Translations under genes and position numbers: made by a program
Source of the DNA: Candidatus Zixiibacteriota bacterium
GTDB lineage: Bacteria; Zixibacteria; MSB-5A5; GN15; PGXB01
Length of the DNA: 13,894 bases
Assembly: GCA_020345705.1 (NCBI GenBank)
Contig: CP070766.1
Location: 1,398,513-1,412,406 of the forward strand
Direction: 5' to 3'
Notes under the pieces: model-generated
The model's database searches: none
Told to the model about the DNA's origin: nothing
Seen by the model: only the letters and a program-made list of their open reading frames with translations
In this document: positions 7,609 to 13,894 of the stretch, one piece after another
How positions within the stretch are numbered: position 1 is the stretch's first letter
Layout: each line of letters opens with the position of its first letter

Positions 7609-10068
7609 TTAATTGGTGACTTTCTCCGGTTTTTCATCCACCGCGGTCTTGTCTTTGAACGTGAAGACCAGTTTCTCTTCATCAGCCCCGATATGCAGAT
7701 TGCAGTCGCCGGCATACTGACCCCTCAGAAGCTCCTCGGCCAGGGGATTTTCAAGATATTTCTGAATCGCTCTCCTGAGCGGGCGCGCCCCCAGCATCGG
7801 CTCATAGCCTCTTTTGGCCAGGAAGTCCCTTGCCTCATCTAAGAGGGTGAAGCTTATCCCCTTCTCGGCCAATCGCTTGGCCACGTCCGCCACGAGGATG
7901 TTGACAATCAGCTTGATATGGCTGATATCCAGAGAACGGAAGACTATGGTTTCGTCAATCCTGTTCAACAACTCCGGATTAAAGAGCTTTTTGAGCTCAT
8001 CATTCACTTTCCTTTTCATGGTATCGTAGGAGCCGTCTACTTCCTCCGAGCCGAAACCAACCGTCTTGCCCTCTTTGATCTGTTTGGTTCCGATGTTTGA
8101 CGTCATGATGACCACGGTATTTCGAAAATCGACCTTCCGGCCGAAAGAGTCGGTCAAACACCCGTCATCCATCAACTGCAGAAGAATATTGAACACGTCC
8201 GGATGCGCCTTCTCAATCTCATCCAGCAAAACCACCGAGTATGGCCGACGGCGGACTTTCTCGGTCAATTGGCCGCCTTCTTCATATCCGACATACCCCG
8301 GAGGGGCCCCGATCAGCCGGGAGACAGCGAATTTTTCCATATATTCGGACATGTCAATGCGAATGAGCGATTCGGCGTCCTCAAAAAGAAACTCCGCCAG
8401 TACCCGCGCCAGCTCGGTCTTGCCGACGCCGGTCGGACCAAGAAACATAAACGACCCGATCGGACGGCGCGGATCGGACAATCCCGCCCGGGCTCGCCTG
8501 ATCGCCTTGGTGATGGTGCCGATCGGCTCATCCTGTCCGATAATGCGCTTCTTGAGTTCCTCTTCCATGCGAAGCAGTCGCTTCGATTCCTTTTCTTCCA
8601 GACGAAATAGCGGGATACCGGTCATCTGCGACACTATCTGCGCGATGTCGTCGGCATTGAGAATAATTTTCTCCCGTTCTCTTTTTTCTTCCCATTCCTG
8701 CTTCAGGTCCTGAAGTTTTTGTTTTTTGAACTTGAGGTCATCGCGAAGCTGAGCGGCGGTCTCAAAGGCCTGATTCTTGACTGCTTTTTCCTTTTCTTCC
8801 TGGAGCGTTGCGATTTCATTCTCAATCTCAGAGAACTCCTTGGGCTTGGCATAGGTTGCCAGATGCGCCCGGCTGCCGGCTTCATCGACTACGTCTATCG
8901 CTTTGTCCGGCTGGAACCTGCCGCTGATATAACGGCTCGACAGCTTTACGGCGGTTTCGATCGCCTCGTCGGAAATGGTCAGCTTGTGATGCTCCTCATA
9001 TCTCGGCCGCAAGCCTCTGAGAATCATTACCGTGTTCTCGCTGGAGGGTTGCTCAACCATTACTGTCTGGAAACGTCTGTCGAGCGCCCCGTCTTTTTCG
9101 ATATATTTTCTGTATTCATTAAGTGTCGTGGCACCGATGCATTGGAGTTCGCCGCGTGACAGCGCCGGCTTGAAAATGTTGCTGGCGTCAAGAGAACCTT
9201 CCGCTCCGCCGGCCCCGACAATTGTATGCAATTCATCAATAAAGATGATAACGTCCTTGGAGTTAATGATTTCGGTCATGACGGCTTTGAGACGTTCTTC
9301 AAACTGGCCGCGGTACTTCGTCCCGGCCACCAGTGAGGCCATATCAAGCGTGACCAGCCGTCGGTTTTCAAGAATCTGAGGCACTTTCCCCTCGACAATT
9401 CGCTGGGCCAGCCCCTCGACAATAGCCGTCTTGCCGACCCCCGGCTCACCGATCAGAACCGGATTATTTTTCTTCCGGCGCGATAGAATCTGACTGACCC
9501 GCTCGATCTCGTCGCCGCGTCCGATAATCGGGTCAAGCCGGCTTCGCCGGGCCAGTTCGGTCAGATCACGTCCGTAATGGTCGAGAGCAGGTGTTTTGGA
9601 CTTTTTGCGCTTGCGCTTGAACGATGACGGCTTGCCACTCTGGACATTCTTGAGTTCCTCATAGACTTCTTTGTAATCAATTTCATACATCGAAAGCACC
9701 TGGGCGGCAACACCTTCCTCGTCCTTCAGAAGCGCCAGGAGTATATGCTCGCAATCTATATCTTTCGACTTCAAGGCTCGCGCTTCCTGACCGGAGACCT
9801 CCAATGTCTTTTTGGCCCGAGCAGTCAGCGGCAACTGGCCCATGGTCATTGTCCCGCCGGAGGGCTGGACGACCTCCTCAATTGAGGATTTGAGGTCCTG
9901 AATTTCCAGGCCCAGGTTGCTGATAATCTCGACAGAACGCCCCTCTCCCAGGCGAATCAGGCCTAATAGAAGATGCTCGGTTCCGATATAGTCATGTCGC
10001 AGGCGTGCGGCCTCATCTCTGGCGTATTCAATAGCCTTTCGGGCCAATTCCGTAAACATCTCATTCAT
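7609..10068 (-). CDS. clpC: ClpC-type AAA+ unfoldase (ClpP protease partner)
   Basis: Encodes 819 residues, typical for ClpC. ClpC unfolds substrates with ATP and feeds them to ClpP. Domains in order: double Clp-N repeat (1-145) with RHDYIGTEHLLLGL; first AAA+ module with Walker A GEPGVGKT (207-214), pore loop KYRG (251-254), Walker B IIFIDE (274-279) and DRRF arginines (330-333); a coiled middle domain with a UVR motif (about 421-456), which sets ClpC apart from ClpA and ClpB and is where McsB or MecA-type adaptors act; second AAA+ module with GPTGVGKT (544-551), GYVGYEEG pore loop (591-598) and LLDEIEKAH (614-622); then the C-terminal D2 small domain with LGARPLRRAIQ. All catalytic motifs are intact. 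The start has only a weak AGG upstream. It follows mcsB by 62 bases, the classical arrangement of kinase next to unfoldase. Confidence 0.97.
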   Translation of the reverse strand: MNEMFTELARKAIEYARDEAARLRHDYIGTEHLLLGLIRLGEGRSVEIISNLGLEIQDLKSSIEEVVQPSGGTMTMGQLPLTARAKKTLEVSGQEARALKSKDIDCEHILLALLKDEEGVAAQVLSMYEIDYKEVYEELKNVQSGKPSSFKRKRKKSKTPALDHYGRDLTELARRSRLDPIIGRGDEIERVSQILSRRKKNNPVLIGEPGVGKTAIVEGLAQRIVEGKVPQILENRRLVTLDMASLVAGTKYRGQFEERLKAVMTEIINSKDVIIFIDELHTIVGAGGAEGSLDASNIFKPALSRGELQCIGATTLNEYRKYIEKDGALDRRFQTVMVEQPSSENTVMILRGLRPRYEEHHKLTISDEAIETAVKLSSRYISGRFQPDKAIDVVDEAGSRAHLATYAKPKEFSEIENEIATLQEEKEKAVKNQAFETAAQLRDDLKFKKQKLQDLKQEWEEKREREKIILNADDIAQIVSQMTGIPLFRLEEKESKRLLRMEEELKKRIIGQDEPIGTITKAIRRARAGLSDPRRPIGSFMFLGPTGVGKTELARVLAEFLFEDAESLIRIDMSEYMEKFAVSRLIGAPPGYVGYEEGGQLTEKVRRRPYSVVLLDEIEKAHPDVFNILLQLMDDGCLTDSFGRKVDFRNTVVIMTSNIGTKQIKEGKTVGFGSEEVDGSYDTMKRKVNDELKKLFNPELLNRIDETIVFRSLDISHIKLIVNILVADVAKRLAEKGISFTLLDEARDFLAKRGYEPMLGARPLRRAIQKYLENPLAEELLRGQYAGDCNLHIGADEEKLVFTFKDKTAVDEKPEKVTN

Positions 10069-10097
10069 TTTATCAAGCCTTTCTGTTGTCTTCTACA

Positions 10098-10132
10098 AAT
10101 TGGAACGCTTTTAAGGCTTTTTTGTGCCAATT
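10098..10132. other. Inverted repeat in the mcsB-clpC gap
   Basis: AATTGGAAC (10098-10106) and GTGCCAATT (10124-10132) pair over 8 of 9 positions around a 17-base A/T-rich loop. One arm overlaps the mcsB stop codon, and the clpC start is 30 bases downstream. It could be an RNA structure tuning clpC expression. There is no T run that would make it a convincing terminator. Confidence 0.35.
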
Positions 10133-11174
10133 ATTTTAGCTTTTCCCTTACCATTTCTGCTCTAACGGCGTCGCGTCTGTCCGATGACATTTCTTCTTCG
10201 TAATATTTTTGAAGATGCGCCGGCTGTGAAAGCAGCAAGATTTCATTTATCAGGGCAATATCCACAAAATCAATTATCTTCATGGCCACACCGAGGCGCA
10301 ATGCCGACAGAAGATTCATTACTTCCTCGGATGTCAACACTCTGGCAAACTTCAATATCCCATACGCCCGCCAGATTTTATCCTCGATTTGCTCAAGAGC
10401 CTCATCCATCATCAGTTCGCGGGCATGAACCTCTTCCTTTATAATGGAATCGGTAACATTCATCACCAACTTCATCGTATCCTCTTCGGAGACACCGAGA
10501 GTATTCTGGTTGGAAACCTGAAACAGATTGCCCAGAACATCGGTACCTTCACCATAAAAGCCCCTGACGGCCACTCCCATCTTGGTAATCTTGGTGATCA
10601 CACGATCAATCTCTTTGGTTATCACCAATCCTGGAAGGTGTATCAGTACCGAAGCCCGCATACCGGTTCCGACGTTGGTCGGACAGGCAGTTAGAAAACC
10701 AAAATCGGAATCATAATCAAACTCAAGATAGCTGCCGATTTCGTTGTCAAACTCTCCGGCTACTTTGTACGGTGCGTCCGAGTCACGCCCCGGAGCCAGA
10801 GCCTGGATTCTCAGATGATCCTCTTCGTTTACCATTATCGAAACGCGCTCATCCTCACCGATATAAAGGGCGCGGGAAGAATCGCCGGCTACGAAATTGG
10901 GCGACATCAGATGCCGTTCGACCAAAAAGTCCCTATCCAGCGGAGACAGATCCGATGACCTGACAATTGTCCCCCGGGAAAGCATGTCCGAACGCGAAAC
11001 AGCTGACTCGAAATACTCGATAATCTTCTTTCTGGTGTCTGTACCCGCGGCGCCCGGGAAAACACATCCGGCCACGTTGCGGGCCAGGCGAACTCGCGAG
11101 GAGATGACAACCGTACTCTCATCCCCTTTTCCAGACAGCCAGTCGGTCAGGTTCCGAGCCATATCTTCGAACAT
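10131..11174 (-). CDS. mcsB: Protein-arginine kinase McsB
   Basis: McsB phosphorylates arginines on proteins, marking them for ClpCP. With the ATG at 11174 it has 347 residues. Phosphagen-kinase-type motifs are present: SSRVRLARN (25-33), NEEDHLRIQ (116-124) with the catalytic Glu pair, CPTNVGTGMR (164-173) with the active-site Cys, and FYGEGTD (207-213) with the second catalytic Glu. RDAVRA (334-339) matches the RDxxRA phosphoarginine-binding motif specific to McsB, which creatine and arginine kinases lack. The frame is open to a TTG at 11201 and an ATG at 11189. The 11174 start is preferred because it lies 4 bases after the mcsA stop and aligns best with the known Bacillus N-terminus; the 11189 ATG has AAAGG directly abutting it. 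It is co-transcribed with mcsA upstream and clpC downstream. Activity is inferred from intact motifs. Confidence 0.95.
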   Translation of the reverse strand: MFEDMARNLTDWLSGKGDESTVVISSRVRLARNVAGCVFPGAAGTDTRKKIIEYFESAVSRSDMLSRGTIVRSSDLSPLDRDFLVERHLMSPNFVAGDSSRALYIGEDERVSIMVNEEDHLRIQALAPGRDSDAPYKVAGEFDNEIGSYLEFDYDSDFGFLTACPTNVGTGMRASVLIHLPGLVITKEIDRVITKITKMGVAVRGFYGEGTDVLGNLFQVSNQNTLGVSEEDTMKLVMNVTDSIIKEEVHARELMMDEALEQIEDKIWRAYGILKFARVLTSEEVMNLLSALRLGVAMKIIDFVDIALINEILLLSQPAHLQKYYEEEMSSDRRDAVRAEMVREKLK

Positions 11175-11178
11175 GTCT

Positions 11179-11700
11179 TTACTCTTCATCCTTTGACACA
11201 AGGTGGCTTTCCCTTATAGCCTTAAGTTTATCCCGTAAATCGGCGGCCCGTTCGAAATCTTCAGTTTCAATCGCTTTCCTCAGTTCGGTTTCAAGCCGCT
11301 CTTCTTCCTTGATAGGCAGCGGTTCATCCTTGCTTGACACGGGCAGTTTTCCCTTGTGCATTGATGAACCGTGAATCTTTCTCATGATAGGCTCCAGGCG
11401 GGACCTGAAGGCATCATAACATCCACCGCATCCAAAACGTCCCTGCCGTATGAATTCCGCAAACGACAGACCACACCTAGTGCACTTTATTTCAGGGATA
11501 TCTTCCGTCTTCTGTGGAAACTGTTGTTTGATTATGCCTTGAAGGATATCAGATAGCGGGAATGCCATATTTTCCAGGGGAGAGTGAAAACCTCTCTTGG
11601 CGGCACATTCCTTACACAGAGACATGGCGATCTTCTCGTTATTGACAATCTGCGTAAGATGAACCGACGCTTCTCTTTTCTTGCAATCCTGGCAGAGCAT
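11179..11700 (-). CDS. mcsA: McsA, zinc-binding activator of McsB
   Basis: McsA stimulates the arginine kinase McsB. The 173 residues carry four CxxC pairs: C3/C6, C29/C32, C73/C76 and C91/C94, forming two zinc sites. The start MLCQDCKKREASVHLTQ is characteristic of the family. A UVR motif occupies about 131-166 (EEERLETELRKAIE, then DFERAADLRDKL); the same motif occurs in ClpC and UvrB and mediates protein contacts. The ATG at 11700 lies 9 bases after the lolD stop, with GGAAG just upstream (GATTAGGAAGAAATT precedes the start), so it is translated in the same operon. Length matches the family (about 170-185). All eight cysteines are present, so it should bind metal. Identification is confident. 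Confidence 0.95.
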   Translation of the reverse strand: MLCQDCKKREASVHLTQIVNNEKIAMSLCKECAAKRGFHSPLENMAFPLSDILQGIIKQQFPQKTEDIPEIKCTRCGLSFAEFIRQGRFGCGGCYDAFRSRLEPIMRKIHGSSMHKGKLPVSSKDEPLPIKEEERLETELRKAIETEDFERAADLRDKLKAIRESHLVSKDEE

Positions 11701-11709
11701 AATTTCTTC

Positions 11710-12411
11710 CTAATCCTCAATGACCTCGTCCACGAGGCCGTTTTTAAGCTTGACGACTTTTCGACACTTTTTTGCCAGATCAAGGTTGTGCGTTGCTATC
11801 AGAAAAGTAATCCGGTGAGAGATATTCAGACTGTCGAGCAAATCATGCAACCTTTCTCCGGTTTTTATGTCGAGGTTGCCGGAAGGCTCATCGGCCATGA
11901 CTATTCCCGGGCTATTGACGAGAGCCCTTGCAACCGCCACTCTCTGCTGTTCGCCACCCGAGAGTTGTCTGGGCCGGTGGGACGTTCTATTTTCTAAACC
12001 AACCTCCCGAAGAAGTTGTTCCGCCGCCCCGGACGCATCTGCTTTACTCTTTCCGGCGATCAGGCCCGGCATCATGACATTTTCCAGGGCGTTGAAATCC
12101 TCCATCAGATAATGATGCTGGAACACAAAGCCAATGTTGCGGTTGCGAAACTGAGCCAGTTCGCTTTCGCTCTTTCCTTCAAAAAGCTCCCCCTTAACTT
12201 CCACCGCACCGGCGCTAGGTCGGTCGAGACCGCCCAAGATGTGCAGCAGAGTCGATTTGCCGACGCCGGACTCGCCGACGACGGCGACCATATCGCCTGC
12301 TTCCATGTGAAGATCGACACCACGAAGAACCTCAAGGGGGCCCTCGGAAGTCCTAAAAGTGCGGCAAATACCGTGGGCAACCAGGAGATGGCTGTTTGCG
12401 GCTGCTTCCAA
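11710..12411 (-). CDS. lolD: LolD-type ABC transporter ATPase (lipoprotein release)
   Basis: Encodes 233 residues. This ATPase of the LolCDE/MacB family powers extraction of lipoproteins from the inner membrane, working with the LolC-type permease encoded just upstream. Motifs: Walker A GESGVGKS (46-53), Q-loop Q98 in FVFQHHYLMEDFNALENV, signature LSGGEQQRVAVARAL (150-164), Walker B IVMADEPSGNLD (170-181), and H-loop His208 (ATHNLD). GNLD and the spacing are typical of LolD/FtsE/MacB ATPases. The start is a TTG at 12411, chosen because GGGAGG (12424-12419) sits 7 bases before it; no in-frame ATG exists before the conserved core begins. A promoter-like sequence lies directly upstream. The next gene, mcsA, follows after 9 bases. 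Pairing with the adjacent permease supports LolD over MacB or FtsE. Confidence 0.92.
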   Translation of the reverse strand: MEAAANSHLLVAHGICRTFRTSEGPLEVLRGVDLHMEAGDMVAVVGESGVGKSTLLHILGGLDRPSAGAVEVKGELFEGKSESELAQFRNRNIGFVFQHHYLMEDFNALENVMMPGLIAGKSKADASGAAEQLLREVGLENRTSHRPRQLSGGEQQRVAVARALVNSPGIVMADEPSGNLDIKTGERLHDLLDSLNISHRITFLIATHNLDLAKKCRKVVKLKNGLVDEVIED

Positions 12412-12446
12412 TTCAAAGCCTCCCGTAATCCCTACGTCACTATAAT

Positions 12447-12477
12447 ATTATATAACTATTTTCGCCAGAATCGTCAA
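12447..12477 (-). promoter_or_regulatory. Sigma70-like promoter of lolD-mcsA-mcsB-clpC
   Basis: On the minus strand TTGACG (12477-12472, five of six matches) precedes overlapping -10 candidates: TATATA (12454-12449) at 17-base spacing and perfect TATAAT (12452-12447) at 19-base spacing. Transcription would start near 12440, leaving about 28 bases before the lolD TTG, with the Shine-Dalgarno site inside that leader. No terminator is seen after lolC, so read-through from lolC can add to it. Confidence 0.5.
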
Positions 12478-12480
12478 ATT

Positions 12481-12492
12481 ATTTAGCTAAAT
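12481..12492. promoter_or_regulatory. 12-bp palindrome, possible operator
   Basis: ATTTAGCTAAAT is a perfect palindrome located 3 bases upstream of the -35 box of the lolD promoter. The size and position suit a repressor or activator dimer. It does not resemble the direct heptamer repeat (GGTCAAA) bound by CtsR. The bound protein, if any, cannot be named. Confidence 0.3.
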
Positions 12493-12509
12493 CGCCTATT
12501 TTCATGGAC

Positions 12510-13742
12510 TTATTGCCGCAGCACATCCACCACTGATTGGTTGGCGGCCCGCAGGGCCGGATAAAGAGCCGCCAAAAAGCATATGACCAGCGTCACCGCC
12601 CCGGCCAGAACAAAATCCAGCGGGTTGACTCGTATGGGAAGGTAATTAATGAAATAAAGTTCCCCGGGCAGTGATATCAGTGAGTACTTGTTCTGTATCC
12701 AGGCCGCGGCCAGTGCCAGGGCCCAGCCGCATATGATGCCGATGCCACCGATGACAAGGCCGTTGAGAATGAATATCCGGCGAATCGACGCTGTCGTTGA
12801 CCCGATCGTCTTCAGGATGCCGATTTCGGATCGTTTCTCCATGGCCAGCATCACCAGCGTCGATATAATCGAGAACGCCGCCACCAGCACTATCAGAATA
12901 AAGCCGATAAACAGTATCTTCTTCTCAAGAGAAATCCACGTAAAAAGATTCTTGTGCAGGATATTCCACGGTACAACCTCATAGCTGTCGCCCAGCACGC
13001 CTCTCAATCGCGGAGCTACCTTATCGGCCAGATAGATATCGGTCAGTTTCAGATGTATGGCGGTCACGACGTCATCCATCTTGAACAGCCTCTGGGCCGC
13101 CTCAAGAGGGATATAAGCCAGCTCGGCATCGAATTCATACATCCCGGTTTCAAAAACGCCGGTAATATAAAACTTGGCCACGCGGGGTCTGGTGCTGTGG
13201 CGCAGGTCTTCACCTTTCAGAGAATATAGTACCACCGGGTCGCCCACCGTTACATCCAGACGGCCGGCCAGGTTGGACCCCATCAGCATCCCGGCGGCAT
13301 TTTCCGTACTATCAATGTCAATCAAATCGAAACTGTAATCGCCGTAGAAAATGTTCCGCGCAATATTGGCGGTCCGGCTCTCTTTCTCCAGATCAATCCC
13401 CCGAACGACGATTCCGTCGCCCGCTTCCTCCGAGGAGATGGCCGCCTTGTAATAAATAAACGGTGAGGCCGCGACGACATTGTCAATTGATTCGACTCTC
13501 TCGATAACTTCATTGTAGTCATGTATGATCATGTCATCGCTGGGGAAAATGGTAATATGAGAAGTGGTTCCCAGAAGGCGCACCCGGAGCTCGTTTTCAA
13601 AGCCGTTGTGCATCGACATGACAAAGCACACCACCGCCACCCCGAGCGTCACACCGAGGGTGGTAATCCACGTCGATACCGAAGTAAAAAATCGTCCGGA
13701 CCGGAGGTACCGCCGGGCTATGAAGCGTTCAAAGTACACCAT
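12510..13742 (-). CDS. lolC: LolC/LolE-family lipoprotein-export permease
   Basis: Encodes 410 residues, the usual length for LolC/LolE. This inner-membrane protein forms the transmembrane part of the complex passing lipoproteins toward the outer membrane. Topology matches the family: a cytoplasmic N-terminal helix (FERFIARRYLRS), TM1 at about 25-46, a large periplasmic domain (47-272), then TM2 (275-299), TM3 (322-349) and TM4 (375-396). Hallmarks are GVTLGVAVVCFVMSMHNGF in TM1, MEKRSEIGILKTIG (301-314), the cytoplasmic loop that contacts the ATPase, and a C-terminal YPALRAA. The ATG at 13742 is the first possible in-frame start, since a TGA stops the frame two codons upstream; no clear Shine-Dalgarno site is seen. 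Only one permease gene is visible, so a homodimer (LolF-like arrangement) is possible, unless a second is elsewhere. The paired lolD lies 98 bases downstream. Confidence 0.93.
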   Translation of the reverse strand: MVYFERFIARRYLRSGRFFTSVSTWITTLGVTLGVAVVCFVMSMHNGFENELRVRLLGTTSHITIFPSDDMIIHDYNEVIERVESIDNVVAASPFIYYKAAISSEEAGDGIVVRGIDLEKESRTANIARNIFYGDYSFDLIDIDSTENAAGMLMGSNLAGRLDVTVGDPVVLYSLKGEDLRHSTRPRVAKFYITGVFETGMYEFDAELAYIPLEAAQRLFKMDDVVTAIHLKLTDIYLADKVAPRLRGVLGDSYEVVPWNILHKNLFTWISLEKKILFIGFILIVLVAAFSIISTLVMLAMEKRSEIGILKTIGSTTASIRRIFILNGLVIGGIGIICGWALALAAAWIQNKYSLISLPGELYFINYLPIRVNPLDFVLAGAVTLVICFLAALYPALRAANQSVVDVLRQ

Positions 13743-13814
13743 GAGTCAATCGTACGCTTGAGAATTTTCGTTCTCTGATGATGATCTTTGCACCTGTACG
13801 TGACAGTCCCCCAA

Positions 13815-13894
13815 TTAAGATTCCTTCTCGGGGCGCATCTGGGGAAAGAGTATGACATCCCTGATGTTGTGCTTGTCGGTCAGAAGCATGACCA
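13815..13894 (-). CDS. lysS: Lysyl-tRNA synthetase, C-terminal end (cut by window)
   Basis: The last 25 codons and a TAA (13817-13815) of a gene entering from the right edge. The peptide contains VMLLTD and NIRDVILFP followed by QMRPE, which is motif 3 and the conserved C-terminus of class II lysyl-tRNA synthetases, the enzymes that charge tRNA-Lys. The final KES is a short non-conserved tail. The gene ends 72 bases before the lolC start on the same strand, with no strong terminator between them, so lysS may lead this operon. Only the end is visible, so nothing can be said about length or editing features. Confidence 0.88.
   Translation of the reverse strand, partial: VMLLTDKHNIRDVILFPQMRPEKES

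Noticed and set aside
10120..10132. TTGGCAC on the minus strand before clpC, resembling the -24 element of a sigma54 promoter
   Set aside because: The required TTGC-type -12 element is missing at the correct spacing (A/T-rich AAAAAGCC instead).
11175..11201. TTG (11201) or ATG (11189) as start of mcsB
   Set aside because: Both overlap the end of mcsA; the ATG at 11174 fits the family N-terminus better. The 11189 start cannot be fully excluded.
12412..12509. CtsR operator before the mcsA-mcsB-clpC operon
   Set aside because: No tandem GGTCAAA heptamers are present; only a single GTCAAA half, and no ctsR gene in the window.
13757..13775. GAGAA / TTCTC inverted repeat between lysS and lolC as a terminator
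   Set aside because: Only a 5-bp A/T-rich stem with no following T run on the minus strand; too weak to call.

Overview
The window reads as a chromosomal segment of a diderm bacterium, probably from the FCB superphylum or a neighbouring candidate phylum such as Zixibacteria. This is an inference from three things: large secreted proteins ending in a 'YPNPYR ... SGIYxY ... GKIVIIM' C-terminal domain, a LolC/LolD lipoprotein-export pair (so an outer membrane), and an McsA-McsB-ClpC proteolysis module in the same operon. Base composition looks moderate in G+C and even throughout. There is no transposase, integrase, CRISPR array or tRNA gene, and no gap between genes exceeds about 200 bases.

Left half (1-7127, + strand): three tandem paralogues encode secreted proteins of about 860-870 residues. 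The first lacks roughly its first 330 residues because the window begins inside it. The other two have signal peptides of the same predicted length (27 residues) followed by the same mature start, GRTLY. All share a large family-specific N-terminal region, a D-x-D-x-D-G loop, a proline-rich linker, a fibronectin-III-like segment and a C-terminal domain resembling type IX secretion sorting or FlgD-Ig domains. The function is unknown. A rho-independent terminator separates copies 1 and 2, and a sigma70-like promoter precedes copy 3.

Centre (7128-7608): a bidirectional terminator lies between the convergent halves. It is followed by a stand-alone rpmA (ribosomal protein L27) on the minus strand, with its own likely promoter and a perfect 10-bp inverted repeat at the likely transcription start.

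Right half (7609-13894, - strand): in transcription order, the 3' end of lysS, lolC (lipoprotein-export permease), lolD (its ATPase), mcsA, mcsB and clpC. lolD, mcsA and mcsB are tightly packed (gaps of 9 and about 4 bases), and clpC follows mcsB by 62 bases. A sigma70-like promoter with an adjacent 12-bp palindrome precedes lolD, so lolD-mcsA-mcsB-clpC may be one transcript. McsB keeps its catalytic motifs and the phosphoarginine-sensing RDxxRA motif, so an active arginine-phosphorylation degradation pathway (McsB tags, ClpC unfolds, a ClpP elsewhere degrades) is likely. No ctsR repressor gene is present in the window.

The least described element is the tandem family of secreted proteins. 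The lolD-mcsAB-clpC linkage and the promoter/palindrome arrangements also deserve a second look.
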